Source: RGIG3102 sp964507095 (GTDB taxonomy: Bacteria; Bacillota; Clostridia; Oscillospirales; Ruminococcaceae). Taken from it: 52,901 bases of DNA. The stretch spans positions 1 through 52,901 of the forward strand of contig CAZDOS010000006.1 in assembly GCA_964507095.1 (NCBI GenBank), read 5' to 3'. Shown one piece after another: positions 33,103 through 41,031 of the stretch; within the stretch, counting starts at the first letter, position 1; each line of letters opens with the position of its first letter. The notes beneath the pieces are model-generated. The model searched no databases. It was not told where the DNA came from and saw only the letters and a program-made list of their open reading frames with translations. A program made the position numbers and the translations under genes.

Positions 33103-33928
33103 TTTCCTCTTTCACCTGTGTTCTGTATATGTCTCTGTAGAGACCCAGATATATTATATTGTCGAGTATCGGTGCATTTATGCCGAACCCGACACTGTCA
33201 TACCAATGTGCCAATTCTCCCAGTGCCATGTAGCATTCGCTCCTGGCCTCATCGGAGCTGATCCCGTTGATGACAAAATAGTTGTATCGCCCCTCCTTCA
33301 GATCGTCTTCCATATCCACAAGGGCATCCAGCAGATAGATGACCCTGCCCAGAAAGAATCCGAATCTTCCGAGAGTCCGTGCTTTCTCCTCGTCCTCGGT
33401 GCAGCATTCCAGGATCGTCTGCGTCATCCTTTCAGTCGGCATCGCGACGCTGTCCAGAGAAGCATCAGGCGTCTCGCGGCCTTTCTGCGACAGGCTCTCG
33501 GTCCGTATGACCTGGGCCAGCAGCGGCCAGCGTTTTTCAGCCCTGGCAAAGCGACCCTTCAGGAAAGGCTTCCGGGATGCATACGCCAGTTTTTTGGGAG
33601 GCTTTTCGTCCTCGATGTCATCAAGGACCTTGAAGTATGCAAGCATTGTCAATACATCGGATGCATATTCAAGTCCCGGGGTGGGAAGACAGATATCCTT
33701 TTTCTTTATCGGGTTTGCGATACAGCCCTTGTTTACGAAGCTGCAGTCCGTGCCGGACAGAGAGTCGTAGCACAGGGCGATGAATACGAGGTCGTAGTTG
33801 AGCAGCATGCGGCTCAAAGTGCCGTACCTTTTTCCCAGCACCTCGCAAAGACCGCAGTAATATGCCCGGTACTTCTGCCTGTCTTCTTCAGACAGCCTGT
33901 CGAGCACAGGTCTTACGCTGCCTAACAT
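33005..33928 (-). CDS. DUF5685 family protein
   Basis: 307 residues. The N-terminal pattern matches DUF5685: G-S-V-R-P, R-A-Y-Y-C-G-L-C, L-G-K-R-Y-G-x-x-S-R-M-L-L-N-Y-D-L-V-F-I-A-L, with a Cys-x2-Cys pair and later conserved cysteines (C-S-F, G-C-I-A-N-P). Role unknown. The conserved part ends around L-Y-R-D-I-Y-R-T; the last roughly 30 residues are hydrophilic and lie entirely in the region that also encodes the J-domain start in another frame. First gene of the operon. Confidence 0.85.
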   Translation of the reverse strand: MLGSVRPVLDRLSEEDRQKYRAYYCGLCEVLGKRYGTLSRMLLNYDLVFIALCYDSLSGTDCSFVNKGCIANPIKKKDICLPTPGLEYASDVLTMLAYFKVLDDIEDEKPPKKLAYASRKPFLKGRFARAEKRWPLLAQVIRTESLSQKGRETPDASLDSVAMPTERMTQTILECCTEDEEKARTLGRFGFFLGRVIYLLDALVDMEDDLKEGRYNYFVINGISSDEARSECYMALGELAHWYDSVGFGINAPILDNIIYLGLYRDIYRTQVKEENGREIQTAGTGTGTERGEDQGDLREAPEDVRS

Positions 33929-34000
33929 GTCACCACCCCTTATCCAAAATATTATATCTTTTTCATAGAATTGTGTAAATAGAGGAAAATCGCAAAAGCA

Positions 34001-34040
34001 CAGCCTGCAAAGATGAGCGAGTCTCGCTCATGTCAGGCTG
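34001..34040. other. 40-base stem-loop in a divergent intergenic region
   Basis: CAGCCTG (34001-34007) pairs with CAGGCTG (34034-34040), and inside it ATGAGCGAG (34013-34021) pairs with CTCGCTCAT (34023-34031) around a single T, with small asymmetric bulges. No T-run follows on either strand and both flanking genes point away, so it is not an ordinary terminator. Directly downstream is the rmuC promoter. It may be an operator, a small RNA end or an intergenic repeat. Confidence 0.6.
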
Positions 34041-34046
34041 AGACCG

Positions 34047-34076
34047 TTGAACAGATGCTTGCGGTGGATATATAAT
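34047..34076 (+). promoter_or_regulatory. Promoter of rmuC
   Basis: TTGAAC (34047-34052), 18-base spacer, perfect TATAAT (34071-34076); ATG at 34103 follows GGAGG. Confidence 0.7.
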
Positions 34077-34102
34077 GTATACAGTGATAACGGAGGGCAC
34101 TC

Positions 34103-35446
34103 ATGGACACGAATATAATACTGTACATACTCATACGGCTCCAGGCGGCAGGACTGATACTGTCAGTCATCGCACTGATCAGCAGTTCGAAGCAGAAGAT
34201 CTCTTCTGACCGGATAAAGAATGACCTTGAGGACTTCAAGGGCGACATATTCGATTCCAATCACCAGAGCCGGAAATACATGCTCGATGCAGTGGAAAGG
34301 CAGCTGAAGGAAAACGGAAGTTCACAAAAGGAGCTTCAGAGCCGGATCGCCGCAGGGCAGCGGGCGACTTTCAGCGAGTTTTCGAACAAGACTAACGACA
34401 GTCTTTACTCACTTCAGAAAAATCTTGTGTCGATGGTCGATTCGCTTGACCGGAGATTCGTCCGGTTCCAAAAGCAGACCAACGAGCAGACCCGGTCGAT
34501 GAGGCAGTCCATGGACGCAAGGATGAATGAGATGATCGCCGGCAACGAAAAGAAACTGGAAGAGATGAGGATGACCGTCGACGAAAAGCTTCAGAAGACC
34601 CTTGAGGACAGGATAAGCCAGAGCTTCAAGACGGTCAGCGAGAGGCTCGAGCAGGTCTATCAGTCACTCGGCGAGATGCAGAAGGTCGGGCAGGGAGTGG
34701 ACGACCTGAAAAAGGTCCTTTCCAATGTCAAGACAAGGGGCATACTCGGAGAGGTCCAGCTGGGCGCCATACTCGAAGAGATCCTTTCTCCCGAGCAGTA
34801 TGACACCAATGTGGTCACCAAGAAAGGCTCCACGGACAGGGTGGAGTATGCTGTAAAGATGCCGGGCATGGAAGGTGAGACCGTTTATCTTCCGATCGAC
34901 GCCAAGTTCCCGCTTGACGCATACGGGAAGCTGATGGATGCGTACGACGCGGCGGACAGCCGGATGATCAGTCAGGCATCAAAGGAACTGCGAGGAAGGA
35001 TAATCGGCTTTGCAAGAGACATACGAACGAAATATATAGACGTTCCGAACACCACGGAGTTTGCCATCATGTTCCTTCCTACTGAAGGACTGTATGCCGA
35101 AGTCGTCAGGATGGGGCTTGTGGAGGAGCTTCAGAAGGACAAGATAAACATTGCCGGACCTACCACCATGGCAGCACTGCTGAACAGCCTTCAGATGGGC
35201 TTCAGGACGCTTGCCATACAGAAGTCCAGCGGAAGGGTATGGCAGGTCCTCGGCGAGGTAAAGACAGAGTTCTCAAAGTTCGGCGATGCCCTGGATGCCG
35301 CCCAGAACAGGATGAGACAGACCAGCGAAGAACTGGACAAGCTTGTCGGAGTGAGAACAAGAGCCATAAACAGGAAACTCAGAGAAGTCGAGAGCTACTC
35401 CTCAGATGCCATCCCCGATATGACAGCAGGTCTCCTGGACCAGTAA
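34103..35446 (+). CDS. rmuC: DNA recombination protein RmuC homologue
   Basis: 447 residues. An N-terminal membrane helix (about 6-26) is followed by a long coiled coil to about residue 205 (heptads with K-K-L-E-E-M-R, R-L-E-Q-V-Y-Q-S-L) and the RmuC nuclease-like domain: G-I-L-G-E-V-Q-L-G-A-I-L-E, D-A-K-F-P-L-D-A-Y, E-F-A-I-M-F-L-P-T-E-G-L-Y, G-P-T-T-M-A-A-L-L-N. The family limits DNA inversions and resembles restriction endonuclease folds. Single-gene unit. Sure of family, less of role in this organism. Confidence 0.92.
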   Translation: MDTNIILYILIRLQAAGLILSVIALISSSKQKISSDRIKNDLEDFKGDIFDSNHQSRKYMLDAVERQLKENGSSQKELQSRIAAGQRATFSEFSNKTNDSLYSLQKNLVSMVDSLDRRFVRFQKQTNEQTRSMRQSMDARMNEMIAGNEKKLEEMRMTVDEKLQKTLEDRISQSFKTVSERLEQVYQSLGEMQKVGQGVDDLKKVLSNVKTRGILGEVQLGAILEEILSPEQYDTNVVTKKGSTDRVEYAVKMPGMEGETVYLPIDAKFPLDAYGKLMDAYDAADSRMISQASKELRGRIIGFARDIRTKYIDVPNTTEFAIMFLPTEGLYAEVVRMGLVEELQKDKINIAGPTTMAALLNSLQMGFRTLAIQKSSGRVWQVLGEVKTEFSKFGDALDAAQNRMRQTSEELDKLVGVRTRAINRKLREVESYSSDAIPDMTAGLLDQ

Positions 35447-35493
35447 TAGATAACACGACCATTTGCTTGCTTATTGTATATACCTTTCTTTAA

Positions 35494-35528
35494 GAACAGG
35501 GAGACCGCCTTAGGCGGTCTCCCCGTTC
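35494..35528. terminator. Terminator-like stem between convergent rmuC and M20 genes
   Basis: GAAC-A-GGGAGACCGCC (35494-35509), loop TTA, GGCGGTCTCCC-C-GTTC (35513-35528), a 15-bp stem with one mismatch. No good T-run; its placement between two convergent genes supports termination in both directions. Confidence 0.7.
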
Positions 35529-35553
35529 GATATATCATTCTCTCTGTATTTAA

Positions 35554-36951
35554 TTAATATGCTTCAGGCTTCATTGGCATGCTGTAGAGCTCATCGTATG
35601 TAGGGATGTTCTGGCTCTTGAAGTCTGCCCATGCTTCCTTGATCATTTCTTCGTCACCGAATGCCTCGAATGCGCTCTCCGCGAGGACCTTTCCTGCCCT
35701 GACGGCGGCCTTCATGCCGATGTCAGTGCCGGAGCAGGCTGTGATCGTCCAGTGGTGTCCAGGTGATCCTGCGATCACGCCGCCGCCGTGGATATGTGCG
35801 GTAGGGCAGAAGTAGGACATGTCAGCTGCATCCGTGCAGGTGAGATCCGGTGTGATTCCCTCGAATGTCTTCTTTGCAGGAGGAAGCAACTCTTCTCTTG
35901 CAGGAGCATCTTTCTCAAAGTAGCTCTTGTACAGATCCTCAGCCCACTTGAAATCCTCATCGCTATAATCGACATCAGGGATCTCCTGGGCGACCTTGTC
36001 CATGAACTTGGAAAGAGGAGTGTTGACATAGAAGTAAGGGATCTGGAAGATCAGACCGTAGTCAGCTTTCGTGTCTGTCATGACCGCAGCTCCGTCAGCG
36101 CACTGGCATACTCTCTTGAAGAGATCCTGGGCGACCTCTGTGGAGACGGCACGGCAGAAGTACTTGACTGAAGCGTAGTCCGGAACTATGTTAGGAGCTC
36201 CGCCGCCGTTGGTGATCTGGTAGTGGATCTTGCAGGTAGGGAGAACGTGCTCTCTGAGGAACTCGCAGCCCATGTTCATGAGCTGAACAGCGTCCAGAGC
36301 GCTTCTTCCGTTCCAAGGTGCGCCTGCAGCGTGTGCGCTCTTGCCGTAGAACTTGAATGAACCGGCCATGATGACCAGACCGAGCTGAGGCTCTGTTGAG
36401 AAAGCGTCTGAACCCGGATGCCACATGATGCACAGGTCGCAGTCCTTCCACACGCCGTCGAATGCAAGCAGGCTCTTACCTCTTCCGACTTCTTCGCCAG
36501 GAGCTTCAACGAGCTTGAGAGTGCCCTTGACGCCTTCCTTCTCCATTGCATATCTCAGCGCGCATGCGGCGCCCATGCAGGAACCTGCGATGAGGTTATG
36601 TCCGCAGCCGTGGCCAGGACCTTCAACTTCTTCCCTGTAAGGAACGTCGCCGTTTCCGAGTCCAGGGAGAGCGTCGAGCTCACCGACGATGGCTATGACA
36701 GGCTTTCCGCTTCCGTATGTGGCGTAGACAGTGTTTGGATCATCGCTTGGCTGTACGCCCTTGCCTGCTCTCATGAGAAGAGCATCAGGGAAGCCGTGCT
36801 TCTTTGCGAAATCCGCCGATCTCTCTGCGGCATACTTGTTGTCAAGGCCTACCTCAGGATGTGCCCAGATGTCATGCATCATTTCCTTGAGTTCATCCTC
36901 ATAAAGGTCATACCATTCCTTGATCCACTTGTTCAATCCGTCGACTTTCAT
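35554..36951 (-). CDS. M20 peptidase, AbgB-like, under T-box control
   Basis: 465 residues from ATG 36951, directly after TTGGAGG; the in-frame extension to 36996 has no binding site. Motifs: H-P-E-V-G-L, G-E-L-D-A-L-P-G, G-P-G-H-G-C-G-H-N, A-P-G-E-E-V-G-R-G-K and S-A-H-A-A-G-A-P-W-N-G-R-S-A-L-D, which match the aminobenzoyl-glutamate hydrolase subunit B branch of M20D. Such enzymes release an amino acid from amides or dipeptides. The leader at 37062-37311 is a T-box that reads as isoleucine, so the gene is probably turned on when that tRNA is uncharged. Confidence 0.9.
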   Translation of the reverse strand: MKVDGLNKWIKEWYDLYEDELKEMMHDIWAHPEVGLDNKYAAERSADFAKKHGFPDALLMRAGKGVQPSDDPNTVYATYGSGKPVIAIVGELDALPGLGNGDVPYREEVEGPGHGCGHNLIAGSCMGAACALRYAMEKEGVKGTLKLVEAPGEEVGRGKSLLAFDGVWKDCDLCIMWHPGSDAFSTEPQLGLVIMAGSFKFYGKSAHAAGAPWNGRSALDAVQLMNMGCEFLREHVLPTCKIHYQITNGGGAPNIVPDYASVKYFCRAVSTEVAQDLFKRVCQCADGAAVMTDTKADYGLIFQIPYFYVNTPLSKFMDKVAQEIPDVDYSDEDFKWAEDLYKSYFEKDAPAREELLPPAKKTFEGITPDLTCTDAADMSYFCPTAHIHGGGVIAGSPGHHWTITACSGTDIGMKAAVRAGKVLAESAFEAFGDEEMIKEAWADFKSQNIPTYDELYSMPMKPEAY

Positions 36952-37061
36952 AATTACCTCCAAAGTCTTGTTTCGTTTTATTGTTTTTGCTTTCACATAA
37001 TACGAGATACGAGCGGCCGAGTGTTTACTTCTTTCGACTCATTCAGCGGACAGCCGGTATC

Positions 37062-37311
37062 AAAAAAACCTTGCCCTGTTAAACAGGACAAGGTACATAT
37101 ACCATTGCTAACCACCTATTTAAACATACAATCATATGCTTCTCCTGTAACGGGGAGACCGGAAAGGCTTAATCGCACAGCTTTCTGCCTTCTGCTCGGA
37201 AGTGATATTCACACTGCAGATTACTTTCGTGCACTCTCACCATACTGCACTCGCTGGTAGATTTCATCCCTTGCAATGCTACTGTCTTCGTCACCGCATT
37301 TCATATTATCT
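37062..37311 (-). promoter_or_regulatory. T-box riboswitch, specifier reads ATC (isoleucine)
   Basis: Read on the minus strand: G-A-C-G-A-A-G-A-C-A-G-T-A-G start region; AG-bulge and distal loop CAGCGAGTGCA...GGTGAGAG...TGCACG; specifier context GAAT-ATC-A with ATC at 37204-37206 (followed by the usual A); T-box bulge AGGTGGT with acceptor-pairing TGGT at 37111-37114, matching a tRNA with A73 and ACCA end as in tRNA-Ile; terminator ACCTTGTCCTG/CAGGGCAAGGT with T7 at 37062-37094. AGGT/ACCT can form the competing antiterminator. The other possible reading, TAT (Tyr), would be followed by C, not A, and is less likely. Confidence 0.82.
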
Positions 37312-37317
37312 GCTTCG

Positions 37318-37346
37318 AGTGTACTACCGTGAAAGACAGGTGTCAA
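37318..37346 (-). promoter_or_regulatory. Promoter of the T-box leader
   Basis: On the minus strand TTGACA (37341-37346), 17-base spacer, TACACT (37318-37323); a transcript starting near 37311 begins with the T-box. Confidence 0.7.
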
Positions 37347-37376
37347 CATATCAGTGACAAAATTGTAGAAAATCAC

Positions 37377-37405
37377 AAAAAAGAGGACAGCAGAGACTGC
37401 TGTCC
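37377..37405 (-). terminator. Terminator of rnpB
   Basis: On the minus strand GGACAGCAG, loop TCT, CTGCTGTCC, then TC and TTTTTT; it lies 10 bases after the 3' end of the RNase P RNA. Confidence 0.9.
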
Positions 37406-37415
37406 ATCTATTTTA

Positions 37416-37747
37416 ACGAGTAAACCGTAAGCCGTGTTCTGTATTAAACGGTGATCTATCTCGACTGTGAATCGCTTCACAGCTCTAGCCTCCTCCTGAG
37501 AGCTGCAGGGCGCATATGCTCTACTGTCGGGAGTTGCTGCGGATAAGGTTTACATAGCCGCCATGTCACCATGACGCTGGTGAGCTCTTGCCTCGCCTTT
37601 CCACCCTTGCCCGGATACCGGGCGGTATATCTCTGTTGCACTGTCTCTGAGGTCGCCCTCGGCTGACGTTATCAGCTATCCTTGCCCTGAGCAGCACGGA
37701 CTTTCCTCATGGGGACAAAGCCCCACGCCACCGTATGTTTTACTCGC
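37416..37747 (-). ncRNA. rnpB: RNase P RNA (type A)
   Basis: Catalytic RNA that matures the 5' end of tRNAs. On the minus strand the conserved blocks are in order: GAGGAAAGTCCGTGCT near the 5' end, CAGGGCAAGGATAGC, GCCGAGGGCGACCT, GGGCAAGGGTGGAAAGG, GCAAGAGCTCACCAGC, the GTAAACC...CAACTCCC region, GGAGGAGGCT, AGATAGATCACCG and ACAGAACACGGCTTACGG. The ends pair as ACGAGTAAA/TTTACTCG-type P1 (37416-37424 with about 37739-37747). The arrangement looks like type A, the form found in Clostridia. Ends are accurate to a few bases. Confidence 0.95.
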
Positions 37748-37765
37748 TAATGACTATGTTATCTG

Positions 37766-38119
37766 TCAATCCTGAAGGTACTTGCCTGACGCATCTGTCT
37801 CGATCTCATGATTTGAGAGCTTAGCTGCCTCCGTCCATCCCCATATCGCACTCACGAACGGGAATCCCATCAGGCCCAGAGCAAGCTGGGAAAGACCTTT
37901 CTTGGTGTTGCCAAGATAGAAGTTATGAGCTCCGAACATCCCGCCGAAGATCGCAAGGGCTGTTGCCGTAGTCCTTTTTCTCGGACTAGTGACGGGCACA
38001 TCGCCGTAATCCTCAAATATGTTTCCTTCATATACGCCTTTGACGCCTATCTTCCGTCCGCAGTGAGGGCAGAATATGGCATCGTCAGGAACGATCCTTC
38101 CGCATTCGGTACAAAACAT
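37766..38119 (-). CDS. Zinc-ribbon and TM2 domain protein
   Basis: 117 residues from ATG 38119 (AAAGGAT upstream). Residues 3-21 form a zinc ribbon, C-x2-C-G-R...C-P-H-C-G-R. After a linker, the C-terminal half is a TM2 domain: K-R-T-T-A-T-A-L-A-I-F-G-G-M-F-G-A-H with a G-x-H-x-F-Y-L-G motif, a D/E-poor turn and a second helix. Cellular role of such proteins is unclear. The open frame extends further upstream but without a binding site. Its stop lies 18 bases before rnpB on the same strand. Confidence 0.88.
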   Translation of the reverse strand: MFCTECGRIVPDDAIFCPHCGRKIGVKGVYEGNIFEDYGDVPVTSPRKRTTATALAIFGGMFGAHNFYLGNTKKGLSQLALGLMGFPFVSAIWGWTEAAKLSNHEIETDASGKYLQD

Positions 38120-38296
38120 CTTTGTTATCCTTTCAGGTCTGTATGGTTTGCTTAGCGCCTCCATCGGATATATAATACCTTTGTATCGTGACAAAAGTAT
38201 GAAACGGTCCAAATGAACTGTTTGGCTGACTTTGGTTATTTTAACAAGACGATACGCGACTGTCAAATGATATCGAAAGGAAGGGGAGTGAAAAGA

Positions 38297-39169
38297 GTGA
38301 AACACCTGTTTTACGCCGGCAGGGAAGATGCCGGGCTCTCCTTGCATGTCTTCCTGAGAAGGCGTGGAGCCAGCGTGGCTCTCATAAAGAAGGTCAAGTT
38401 CCTTCCCGACGGCATACTTGTCAACGGAGAGAAGCAGAATACCGACTACAGGATCCGCGAAAACGACCTGGTAATCCTGAATGATACAGACAGGGAAATG
38501 AAGAGCACCGTCATTCCCGTCGACGGAGAGTTGGAGATACTGTATGAAGATCCCGGCTGCATCGTTGTCAACAAGCCGCGGAACATGCCCTGCCATCCAT
38601 CCTTCAACCACCCTGACGATTCGCTTGCAAACCTGTTCCGGGGAAGGGAAAGACGGCTTGGTACGGACAGGATATGCAGGATCGTAAACAGGCTGGACAG
38701 GAATACGACAGGACTTGTCCTGATACGGCTGGACAGTTTCTCGGCCGAAAGGCTTAAGGGAAAAGTCGACAAGAAATACACTGCATTGGCGGAGGGAGTC
38801 ATGGAACCAAGAGAAGGCATCATCGACCTTCCGATAGCGCGAACGGGAGACTCCATAATAACAAGATGTGTTTCAGACAGCGGCGAGAGACGGATAACGG
38901 AGTACAGGACACTGAAAAGCAACGGCGAGGTATCTCTGCTTGAAATCAGGCTCCATACAGGCAGGACGCATCAGATCAGAGTTCATTTCTCTCATCTCGG
39001 GCATCCTCTGCTTGGGGACGATCTGTACGGCGGAAACACAGACAGGATCGAACGCCATGCGCTGCACTGTTCGGCGCTGACTTTCCCCGACCGGGACGGC
39101 AATGCCGTCACTGTCGAAAGCCCTCTGCCCGATGACATGAAGGCAATTGCGGATTCCCTGGGCGGCTGA
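38297..39169 (+). CDS. RluA-family pseudouridine synthase
   Basis: About 290 residues from GTG 38297, eight bases after GGGGAG; GTG 38288 in frame is an alternative. An S4-like N-terminal part (F-L-R-R-R-G-A-S-V-A-L-I-K-K-V-K) precedes the synthase domain with V-V-N-K-P, catalytic Asp in N-R-L-D-R-N-T-T-G-L, K-K-Y-T-A, and H-T-G-R-T-H-Q-I-R-V-H. The family isomerises uridines in rRNA or tRNA; target site unknown. Confidence 0.92.
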   Translation: MKHLFYAGREDAGLSLHVFLRRRGASVALIKKVKFLPDGILVNGEKQNTDYRIRENDLVILNDTDREMKSTVIPVDGELEILYEDPGCIVVNKPRNMPCHPSFNHPDDSLANLFRGRERRLGTDRICRIVNRLDRNTTGLVLIRLDSFSAERLKGKVDKKYTALAEGVMEPREGIIDLPIARTGDSIITRCVSDSGERRITEYRTLKSNGEVSLLEIRLHTGRTHQIRVHFSHLGHPLLGDDLYGGNTDRIERHALHCSALTFPDRDGNAVTVESPLPDDMKAIADSLGG

Positions 39170-39252
39170 TGCGCAGCCCCTGGAAATTGACTGGCGTGCG
39201 CGTTTATGGTACATTTTATACGATCAAAGACGCGAAACAACGGAGGAAGAAA

Positions 39253-39693
39253 ATGAAAAAGATATTTGCCATCATAATGGCAGTCATGCTTATTGTGCTT
39301 GCCGGTTGTTCTGGCAATAAGGAGATTCCGATAGAGGATCAGGCAAAGCGGGCCGTTCTGGGAGAATGGACTGCGGACGGACTGTACCTTGGAGACGAAG
39401 CATATAACCCGGAGGGGACGAAATGTACGGTAACGGAAGGTATAGTGTTTACTGTCTCCGTAAGGGACACTGTCGTCGATTTTGACAAATTCGCATACAG
39501 CGAAGAGGCAACGACAAACCTGAGAGAAGGCTTCACTGAGGAGGATTATCCCACCCTTTACGCCTTTAATTCCCGGGAGGATTCAACCACCTTCTTCTAT
39601 TATATCGACAAGGACAATCGGGAAGCGCTTGTGATGTTCATACCGAAGACAAGCAATACCGAGACGGTGATGACGCATTTCGTAAGAGCGTAA
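39253..39693 (+). CDS. Small lipoprotein, unknown function
   Basis: 146 residues from ATG 39253 (CGGAGGAAG upstream). Signal peptide with lipobox V-L-A-G-C (Cys19). The mature part begins with A-V-L-G-E-W-T-A-D-G-L-Y-L-G, a pattern often seen at the start of small lipocalin-like or DUF-type lipoprotein domains, and is beta-rich. I cannot name a family. Monocistronic, with a bidirectional terminator after it. Confidence 0.8.
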   Translation: MKKIFAIIMAVMLIVLAGCSGNKEIPIEDQAKRAVLGEWTADGLYLGDEAYNPEGTKCTVTEGIVFTVSVRDTVVDFDKFAYSEEATTNLREGFTEEDYPTLYAFNSREDSTTFFYYIDKDNREALVMFIPKTSNTETVMTHFVRA

Positions 39694-39726
39694 GGCGCAA
39701 CGGAAACAGCTGACTGATATATTAAG

Positions 39727-39759
39727 AAAAAAGAGCCCTGCAGATGCAGGGCTCTTTTT
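39727..39759. terminator. Bidirectional terminator
   Basis: A6, GAGCCCTGC (39733-39741), loop AGAT, GCAGGGCTC (39746-39754), T5; between the convergent lipoprotein and amidohydrolase genes. Confidence 0.93.
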
Positions 39760-39770
39760 AATGCAGTTTT

Positions 39771-40952
39771 TTATCGGATTATCTCTCCGCCCTTGATGAC
39801 CTTTTCAGGTACCTTGTACATTACCGAAATGTCTTCTACAGGGTCGCCGTCCACTACGACAAAATCGGCGAACTTGCCTTCCTTGATCGATCCGATCCTG
39901 TCATCCTGATAGATGATCTTGGCAGAGTTGATGGTTGCCTGCTTCAGGATATCCTCGTTCGAGAATCCGAGCATTTCCTTTCTAAGACGGAACTCTCTCA
40001 TTGGATCGGTCTTGTAGAGGTCGAGAGCCACGTCGGTTCCCCAGCCGAGTAGGATGCCCTTGTGGTTGTTGTACGCATTGCACAGGCTCTCCTTGATGGT
40101 GTCGATGATGCTCCACATCCTCTTTCCGTTATAGGTGTCAGGCATCTCGAGGATCTCATCGATTGCGAACATCGTGAGCACGAGAGCAGTGTCCTGCTTT
40201 GTGTCATCGATGTACTTGAGAGTATCCTCGCTGATCATTGAAGCGTGTTCGATGGTGTGAACGCCGCCCTTAACGCACATGTCGATGGCGGTCTTGCCGT
40301 GCGCATGGACGGAAACATATGATGAGTTCCTCTTGGCGACCAGGACAGCAGCCTCGATCTCATCCGGCTCGAGGATAGGATATCCCGGCTCGTTTGAAAC
40401 CATGAGAAGGGATCCCGAACCGTAGAGCTTTATGAAGTCGGCTCCCTTTGCGAAACTCTTCCTGACAGTATCCCTGAAGCCATCTGAGCCGCAGGAGAAG
40501 ATGTCAAGGGTATCGAGCGTCGTCCAGTTGGAGGAGATTATCGGTCCGCTCGTTGTGAGACGAGGCCCCGTGATCTTTCCCCGGTTGATCATGTTTCTAA
40601 GATGCATCGCAGCCCAGGAATGGTTGTCGCCCACGTCACGTACAGTGGTATAGCCGTCCTTGAGGAGCTCCTGTGCATACCTGTAGCTGTTCATCGTGAA
40701 GACAGGATACGGCTGGTTTGCGCCCTTCATGAGGGCGTCCATGTTCTCATAGAAAAGATGAACATGAAGGTCGATGAGTCCCGGGAGAAGGGTCTTTCCT
40801 CCGAGATCCAGGACCCGGGCATCTTCGGGCACTTTAGAGCCGAGAGGCAGTATCTTCTCGATCTTGTCGCCGTTGACAAGGACATCGCCTTCTGCGAGGT
40901 CTGTACCCTCAGTCAAAAACGGAACGAATCTGCAGTTTTTCAAATAAAGCAT
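39771..40952 (-). CDS. Amidohydrolase-superfamily metal hydrolase (imidazolonepropionase/prolidase-like)
   Basis: 393 residues from ATG 40952 after AGGAGG. Barrel metal ligands: H-V-H at the end of the first strand (G-L-I-D-L-H-V-H), the bridging Lys in F-I-K-L-Y-G-S-G, H-A-H-G, H-T-I-E-H-A-S, and late G-T-D. It resembles the branch that includes imidazolonepropionases and Xaa-Pro or Xaa-Arg dipeptidases; the position of histidine-degradation genes is not nearby, so a dipeptidase or amidase role is more likely. Cytoplasmic. Confidence 0.88.
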   Translation of the reverse strand: MLYLKNCRFVPFLTEGTDLAEGDVLVNGDKIEKILPLGSKVPEDARVLDLGGKTLLPGLIDLHVHLFYENMDALMKGANQPYPVFTMNSYRYAQELLKDGYTTVRDVGDNHSWAAMHLRNMINRGKITGPRLTTSGPIISSNWTTLDTLDIFSCGSDGFRDTVRKSFAKGADFIKLYGSGSLLMVSNEPGYPILEPDEIEAAVLVAKRNSSYVSVHAHGKTAIDMCVKGGVHTIEHASMISEDTLKYIDDTKQDTALVLTMFAIDEILEMPDTYNGKRMWSIIDTIKESLCNAYNNHKGILLGWGTDVALDLYKTDPMREFRLRKEMLGFSNEDILKQATINSAKIIYQDDRIGSIKEGKFADFVVVDGDPVEDISVMYKVPEKVIKGGEIIR

Positions 40953-41031
40953 TTTGTTTTCCTCCTGTTTCTTTTTCCTTAATATATATCAGATTGAATA
41001 ATAAGGCCGATTGTTGTGTCTGCACTGTCAG

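Noticed and set aside
37201..37211. Tyrosine (TAT) as specifier of the second T-box
   Set aside because: The base after TAT would be C, whereas the specifier is normally followed by a purine; ATC followed by A fits better, and the discriminator pairing allows both.
37081..37260. Plus-strand coding frame continuing across the M20 promoter region
   Set aside because: The region is fully explained by a minus-strand T-box leader and terminator; the frame has no start signals.
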